Shown here: positions 4,929 to 7,707 of the stretch, one piece after another
How positions within the stretch are numbered: position 1 is the stretch's first letter
Layout of the letters: each line of letters starts with the position of its first letter
From: CAZLBC01 sp964557575
GTDB lineage: Bacteria > Planctomycetota > Phycisphaerae > SM23-33
Direction of reading: 5' to 3'
DNA length: 7,707 nucleotides
NCBI GenBank assembly: GCA_964557575.1
Contig: CAZLBC010000154.1
Location: 1 to 7,707 of the forward strand
Made by a program: the position numbers and the translations under genes
Notes under the pieces: generated by a model
Database searches by the model: none
What the model was told of the DNA's origin: nothing
What the model saw: the letters and a program-made list of their open reading frames with translations, nothing else

Positions 4929-5032
4929 TCAACCCCCGGTCGTCAATTTTGACTGCGTAACATCCTGGCTGCAATTACGGTGTCCAGCCGATGGATCTGT
5001 GGAGATGCAACCGGCCTATCCCCCTGGTATCA

Positions 5033-5320
5033 TTACGTTTTCTCTTTGGCCGTCTTGATCCTATGGCATGCAACACATATCGCTCTCAGATTGTCTTCGT
5101 CCTCTGACCCACCCTGACTCATCGGCACAATATGATCCATCTCTAGCTGCCGCGTCACCCGCCCACACACCTGGCAAATGTATCCATCCCGAAGCAGCAC
5201 CCGCTCGCGCTTCCTGCGCCACGGTCTACCACCTCGGCCCTGACCCCAGGTTGGTTCTTCCGTCTCGTGTCGTTTAGTTATGTTAGGTAGTGGTTTGTGT
5301 GTTTGTGGTTTGGTTGGCAT
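5033..5320 (-). CDS. Compact HNH endonuclease
   Basis: This 95-aa protein has the classic small phage HNH core: C49xxC52 (CQVCG), then LEMDHIVP (D62, H63), N77 in EDEDNLRAIC, and C82xxC85 with H86 in CVACHRIKT. The two CxxC pairs hold a structural zinc, while H63, N77 and H86 form the metal-dependent nicking site. The N-terminal 40 residues are basic and probably disordered. Proteins of this kind commonly sit beside terminase genes and stimulate DNA packaging in HK97-like phages, although here the terminase gene is displaced by about 5 kb by the cassette and other genes. ATG 5320 lacks a good ribosome binding site, yet a stop codon upstream excludes a longer ATG form. Confidence 0.9.
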   Translation of the reverse strand: MPTKPQTHKPLPNITKRHETEEPTWGQGRGGRPWRRKRERVLLRDGYICQVCGRVTRQLEMDHIVPMSQGGSEDEDNLRAICVACHRIKTAKEKT

Positions 5321-5344
5321 ATTGTTTTGAAAGCGCAGGGCTTG

Positions 5345-5563
5345 TTACCCGCCCCCTGATCTGGTCCCTCTGTATTTTACTATCACCCTGAGGCTTGCAG
5401 GGTCCGGCCACAAATCAACGACTCTGCATTCAGAACGGCTAAACTCAACGGCCTTTGTTTTTTCCTTGTCAGCGTAAACCCGAGCACACAAATCCTCGAA
5501 CTCTTGTTTTTCGTGCTCGCCAAACTGATATGTTTCTAGAAGCACCCTGCTTTTTTCAAGCAT
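5345..5563 (-). CDS. Unrecognised 72-aa phage protein
   Basis: I do not recognise this protein. The start is well supported: ATG 5563 lies seven bases after GGGAGG on the minus strand. Residues 1-45 are mostly charged and helical (GEHEKQEFEDLCARVYADKE). Residues 46-66 look like a beta hairpin (CRVVDLWPDPASLRVIVKYR), and the protein ends in TRSGGG. It is soluble, with no signal peptide. The gene sits between the tRNA and the compact HNH gene, 24 bases upstream of the latter's ATG, and is probably in the same transcript. Confidence 0.65.
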   Translation of the reverse strand: MLEKSRVLLETYQFGEHEKQEFEDLCARVYADKEKTKAVEFSRSECRVVDLWPDPASLRVIVKYRGTRSGGG

Positions 5564-5700
5564 TTATCATCCTCCCGGTTACCCCAATAGAAACGCGCTC
5601 GATTGCCTCTCATTGCGATACCGCACTTCCGGATTAATCAAACCCCGTGGCCGCTACATGTCCTCCCAAGTAAGAACTTAGGGCTTCACGGCGCACAGGG

Positions 5701-5771
5701 TGGGTGCGGGGGACGGAATCGAACCGACACATCCGGGATATGAGCCCGGACGGGCTCCAAGCCTCCCCGCC
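5701..5771 (-). tRNA. Initiator-like tRNA-Met (CAT anticodon) with shortened D arm
   Basis: On the minus strand 5771-5701 folds as a tRNA. The acceptor stem GGCGGGG pairs with CCCCGCA, six of seven pairs, the exception being G1-A72. The anticodon stem CCGGG/CCCGG encloses CTCATAT with anticodon CAT (5742-5740). The T arm is GTCGG-TTCGATT-CCGTC with one T-T mismatch. The 3' end CCCA gives discriminator C73 and an encoded CCA. Three consecutive G-C pairs next to the anticodon loop and a mispaired 1-72 are hallmarks of bacterial initiator tRNA, and the 3' half closely resembles E. coli tRNA-fMet as I know it. The D region has only 15 bases (5764-5750), with base 8 an A and about a 3-base loop, so it is divergent or decaying. 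It lies among phage genes and is probably phage-encoded. Confidence 0.72.
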
Positions 5772-5780
5772 AAATTATCC

Positions 5781-6011
5781 TTATTTTATATCCAGCCCTG
5801 CCATAGCGAAGAAGGCCCCGATACCAGCCCGTAGTCTCGCACAGTCGTTTGACATGACCTTATGGAGTAGGACTTCATGCAACGGCGCGAATGGCGCACA
5901 CTGCGGTTGTGCTGTTGGCTTGGGTGCGCTGTCTCTCGATAGTGAGTATGCCGCTATCTCCTGCCTGTGTCGCCTGCGCTCGTAGTCGTTGCCTCTCATA
6001 GCCTCCACCAT
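5781..6011 (-). CDS. Doubtful 76-aa ORF upstream of the tRNA
   Basis: The frame from ATG 6011 (or Met5 at 5999) encodes a 76-aa protein with a basic, helical beginning (MRGNDYERRRHRQEIAAYS), a Pro-rich middle and a helical end (HEVLLHKVMSNDCARLRAG, then FFAMAG). It ends nine bases before the tRNA. The start is poorly supported: the upstream side of ATG 6011 is the tail of a terminator-like hairpin, and GGAGG is only two bases from Met5. A competing 58-codon frame on the same strand starts at about 6052. I do not recognise the product. It could be a real small phage gene or non-coding leader sequence of the tRNA transcript. Confidence 0.4.
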   Translation of the reverse strand: MVEAMRGNDYERRRHRQEIAAYSLSRDSAPKPTAQPQCAPFAPLHEVLLHKVMSNDCARLRAGIGAFFAMAGLDIK

Positions 6012-6042
6012 AAGAAAAGGCCGTCGGGTTCCCCCTTCGGCC
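6012..6042 (-). terminator. Probable Rho-independent terminator, minus strand
   Basis: Read on the minus strand, GGCCG (6042-6038) pairs with CGGCC (6023-6019), with an inner GGG/CCC pairing (6035-6033 with 6028-6026). TTTTCTTA follows (6018-6011). It would end transcripts of the VRR-NUC to 6223-6555 gene group, leaving the tRNA and HNH region to another promoter or to read-through. Confidence 0.55.
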
Positions 6043-6105
6043 CCTAGACATACTTGTTCACGGTCAAAGCTACGACACTATGCCCTCTTTGTCAAGAAGT
6101 TTTTT

Positions 6106-6205
6106 NNNNNNNNNNNNNNNNNNNNNNNNNNNNNNNNNNNNNNNNNNNNNNNNNNNNNNNNNNNNNNNNNNNNNNNNNNNNNNNNNNNNNNNNNNNNNNN
6201 NNNNN
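6106..6205. other. Assembly gap (100 N) flanked by the same 17-mer
   Basis: Exactly 100 Ns separate two copies of TTGTCAAGAAGTTTTTT (6089-6105 and 6206-6222). A round gap length and an identical flanking word suggest two contigs that in fact overlap at this 17-mer, with the scaffold length being a default value. The true sequence may simply run through one copy, making the region about 117 bases shorter. The next gene upstream on the minus strand ends at 6223, so no recognised gene is cut by the gap. Confidence 0.9.
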
Positions 6206-6222
6206 TTGTCAAGAAGTTTTTT

Positions 6223-6555
6223 TCACAGCGACAGCGCCGCGCAATGCTTTTCCGTCCGCCACCGCAAGTAGCCTTTTTTAAGCATCTCGCACACTTGCCG
6301 ATTCATGCCGCCGTTCACCCAGTAATCTTGGATCATCTCCGGGTCATCGAATAATATGTAAACGCCTGCTTTGTCCACCGCCGTCCGGTGTGCTGCGTCT
6401 TGCTCCGGCTTGCCGCCCCGCTCGAAATTGACTGACACGGCCTCCCGGCCTGCGTACAGCCAGCGGTCAAGCTCGTCGCAAAAGAGCTGGTCCTCCAGCG
6501 GACACCTAGCCTCATAGCAGTCAAGATTCGACTGGGAACATCGGCGTTTCTTCAT
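6223..6555 (-). CDS. Unrecognised Cys-rich 110-aa protein
   Basis: ATG 6555 overlaps the stop of the sigma-like gene as ATGA and lies six bases after GGAGGG, so the start is firm. I do not recognise the protein. The N-terminus has four cysteines (C6, C13, C18, C26) that could bind metal. The middle includes WLYAGREAVSVNFERGG (32-48) and GVYILFDDPEMIQDYWVNGG (64-83). The C-terminus is basic (MLKKGYLRWRTEKH). There is no signal peptide or membrane helix. It is the last gene before the probable terminator at 6012-6042. It ends one base beyond the repeat that flanks the assembly gap and is probably complete. Confidence 0.7.
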   Translation of the reverse strand: MKKRRCSQSNLDCYEARCPLEDQLFCDELDRWLYAGREAVSVNFERGGKPEQDAAHRTAVDKAGVYILFDDPEMIQDYWVNGGMNRQVCEMLKKGYLRWRTEKHCAALSL

Positions 6556-6887
6556 AGACAGCCCTCCATCATTTTTCGCAGTCTCGGAATCCGTAATATT
6601 TTCCGCATTCCTAATGCTCCACCGGTTTTGCCGGGTAATCCTTCGATTTGCCGGACCCTCTCACGAGTTATGCCCAAGACTACACCAACCTCATCCAACC
6701 GAGCAGCACCTCGATCCGCCACGTCCAGGCAACATGTTTCAGGCATACGTTTCAACTCATCTATTATCTCATAGTCTCGCCTGTATTTGTGCATTCCAGG
6801 CCGCTCCCATACCAGGTGATACCGACAACCCACATACGGGCATGGCCTCAATTCCCTTACACAGTCACCTCGCGTTTTTGGCCTCAC
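6552..6887 (-). CDS. Sigma-70 region-4-like HTH protein, possible late regulator
   Basis: This 111-aa protein has a C-terminal half with LDEVGVVLGITRERVRQIE (64-82), an almost canonical sigma-70 region 4.2 helix-turn-helix that normally reads -35 elements. It lacks regions 1-3, so it cannot be a full sigma factor. The N-terminal half holds RPCPYVGCRYHL (14-25), with C16 and C21, and TCCLDVADRG (51-60). The combination of 'RPCP...C..HL', 'C.LDVA.RG' and an HTH is one I associate with small sigma-like proteins of Deltaproteobacteria and their phages. GTG 6887 overlaps the preceding stop as GTGA and follows GGAGGG by four bases, so I prefer it to the GTG at 6899. Its place ahead of packaging genes suits a late-transcription regulator, which is inference. 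Confidence 0.8.
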   Translation of the reverse strand: MRPKTRGDCVRELRPCPYVGCRYHLVWERPGMHKYRRDYEIIDELKRMPETCCLDVADRGAARLDEVGVVLGITRERVRQIEGLPGKTGGALGMRKILRIPRLRKMMEGCL

Positions 6888-7144
6888 TTGTCCCTCCACG
6901 GTGTAGGATAATCACTTACCACCTTGACCAGGTCTCGCAGCCTCTTGATCGATTCGTACACGGCCTCGGATAGGTCGTTCAAAGCTTCGTTGATTTCAAT
7001 CAACACCTCATCGGGCTGGACGGACCCCCGCTGAATAGGCTCCCAGTATACATACCGATGTTCCCAGATGCAATCGCTTATAGGATTGTCCAGGGCCATA
7101 CACTCACCTTCCCAATGTCTACACGCTCTACATGTCTTTTCCAT
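6884..7144 (-). CDS. Small four-cysteine protein, function unknown
   Basis: I choose ATG 7144 because GGAGGTG lies seven bases upstream, giving an 86-aa protein. An ATG at 7183, overlapping the VRR-NUC gene by 11 nt, is an alternative that adds 13 residues. The N-terminus MEKTCRACRHWEGEC has C5xxC8, C15 and later C25, a pattern fitting a single small zinc site. Residues 45-78 are a charged helix (DEVLIEINEALNDLSEAVYE) likely to form a coiled coil. No catalytic motif is seen. Similar 'TCR.CRHW' proteins are common in phage early operons with no assigned role. The stop overlaps the sigma-like gene start (GTGA). Confidence 0.75.
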   Translation of the reverse strand: MEKTCRACRHWEGECMALDNPISDCIWEHRYVYWEPIQRGSVQPDEVLIEINEALNDLSEAVYESIKRLRDLVKVVSDYPTPWRDK

Positions 7145-7172
7145 TTTTACACCTCCATAGCTCTGATATATG

Positions 7173-7532
7173 TCACGCTCCATGCACTATCTCCAGAAAT
7201 GACTTGTATGACCGTATCACATACACCTCATGTTTGTGGTACTTTAGCATCCGCAATGTGTGTAATTGTTCTTTCGATGGTCGGCCGTCCTTAGCCTTTA
7301 GCTCGACTATGACCACCCGACCTTCCGGCAGGAAACATATCAAATCCGGTATGCCGCGCTTGTTCTTCTTTCTCGAACGGTCGTGTACGTAGAAAAAACC
7401 GTGGTCTTTCAGCCACTTCTCACATTTTGACTGCAACCTTGATTCCCGGCCCGAATCCGGCTTGTCGAAGTCTTCAGGATGACGGCCTCGCTTTACGATG
7501 TACTCTTCGTATTGCTCTTGGGTCCAGCGCAT
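7173..7532 (-). CDS. VRR-NUC domain nuclease
   Basis: This 119-aa protein is a stand-alone VRR-NUC domain of the PD-(D/E)xK nuclease superfamily. Visible core residues are E30 and Q34 in the first helix (RESRLQSKCEKWL), GIPDLICF with G60, P62 and D63, then VIVELKAKDG with E77 and K79, and Q89 in SKEQL. These form the metal-binding D-ExK site. Phage and plasmid VRR-NUC proteins are thought to be structure-specific or Holliday-junction-like nucleases acting in replication or recombination. ATG 7532 shares a base with the previous stop (TAATG), with GGAG six bases upstream. It is close to the usual size for single-domain members. Confidence 0.92.
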   Translation of the reverse strand: MRWTQEQYEEYIVKRGRHPEDFDKPDSGRESRLQSKCEKWLKDHGFFYVHDRSRKKNKRGIPDLICFLPEGRVVIVELKAKDGRPSKEQLHTLRMLKYHKHEVYVIRSYKSFLEIVHGA

Positions 7533-7705
7533 TATCTGCTCCAGAAATCCAGGGGTTGTGGGAAATCGGCATCGCTATAATCATACATCGAATAATTCTT
7601 GTTTTCCCGCTTAAGGTCTGCCGTTTGCTGTTTCGGCATTGGCCCTGAGTCGCAGACAGTGACTTCTCCACCACTCGCGAAGAATTCTTCTACAAGCACG
7701 TCGGT
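7532..7705 (-). CDS. Small phage protein, C-terminal 57 residues (partial)
   Basis: An open frame enters from the right edge and ends at TAA 7534-7532, which overlaps the VRR-NUC start as TAATG. The visible part begins TDVLVEEFFASGGEVTVCDSG, cut short here, and ends DYSDADFPQPLDFWSR. The 'V.EFF..GG.VTVC' segment is a motif I have seen near the N-terminus of small phage proteins of unknown function, so the missing part may be only a few residues. The tight overlap with a real gene supports coding. No function is assigned. Confidence 0.65.
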   Translation of the reverse strand, partial: TDVLVEEFFASGGEVTVCDSGPMPKQQTADLKRENKNYSMYDYSDADFPQPLDFWSR

Positions 7706-7707
7706 TT

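Noticed and set aside
4942..5030. Minus-strand frame reading YQGDRPVASPQIHRLDTVIA and ending RMLRSQN
   Set aside because: It has no start codon and is only 28 codons long; it may be the remnant of a gene interrupted by the cassette, but chance is as likely.
5536..5613. 25-aa minus-strand ORF (MRGNRARFYWGNREDDK...) overlapping the 5345-5563 gene
   Set aside because: The sequence looks protein-like, but there is no good RBS and the 28-nt overlap is unsupported; it could be a remnant of an older gene.
5645..5675. Minus-strand GGGAGG followed by ATG-TAG
   Set aside because: A start codon directly followed by a stop, with only two bases after the RBS, is most likely coincidental.
5704..5985. Plus-strand frame running over the tRNA
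   Set aside because: It is antisense to a structured tRNA and has no supporting signals.

Overview
This looks like a stretch of a phage or prophage genome from a bacterium, just upstream of the DNA-packaging genes. The strongest anchor is the far left edge. The minus strand there begins a protein with the N-terminus MTKGRKPKPT...KVIQGTFRKDR, which I recognise as the start of a P27-type phage terminase small subunit. A host clade cannot be fixed from the sequence. The sigma-region-4-like protein resembles small proteins I associate with Deltaproteobacteria and their phages, and most genes have strong AGGAGG-type ribosome binding sites. A run of exactly 100 Ns indicates an assembled scaffold.

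The backbone runs right to left on the minus strand. In transcription order it holds: the 3' part of a small unrecognised protein (7705-7532); a VRR-NUC nuclease (7532-7173); a four-cysteine protein (7144-6884); a sigma-70 region-4-like regulator (6887-6552); an unrecognised Cys-rich protein (6555-6223); the scaffold gap and a probable terminator; a doubtful small ORF (6011-5781); an initiator-like tRNA-Met(CAT) with a shortened D arm (5771-5701); an unrecognised 72-aa protein (5563-5345); and a compact HNH nuclease (5320-5033). After an interruption it continues with a ParB/Srx-domain protein (2369-1902), a complete C5 DNA methyltransferase (1908-817), a second HNH protein (866-87) and the terminase small subunit (90-1). 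Many junctions are 1-50 nt overlaps (TAATG, GTGA, ATGA), as expected of a phage operon.

The interruption, about 2370-4930, is a cassette on the plus strand, opposite to everything around it. It has its own strong promoter, present twice inside a 153-bp direct repeat. Each copy has the same 18-bp near-palindrome over the -35 box. The cassette encodes three small unrecognised proteins (2534-2947, 3194-3622, 3671-4054), a truncated 23-codon ORF (2990-3061), a 46-aa ribbon-helix-helix protein (4095-4235) and an overlapping PLD-like protein (4219-4893), and it ends in a hairpin (4899-4928). Nearly every gene junction carries a tetraloop hairpin next to a Shine-Dalgarno site. The layout is that of a 'moron' (an autonomously transcribed accessory cassette in a phage). 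My inference, not shown by the sequence alone, is that the RHH protein binds the palindromes and controls both promoters, with the PLD-like protein as a possible effector.

Other points of interest are the HNH gene beside the terminase gene, whose first codons copy those of the terminase gene, and the odd tRNA.
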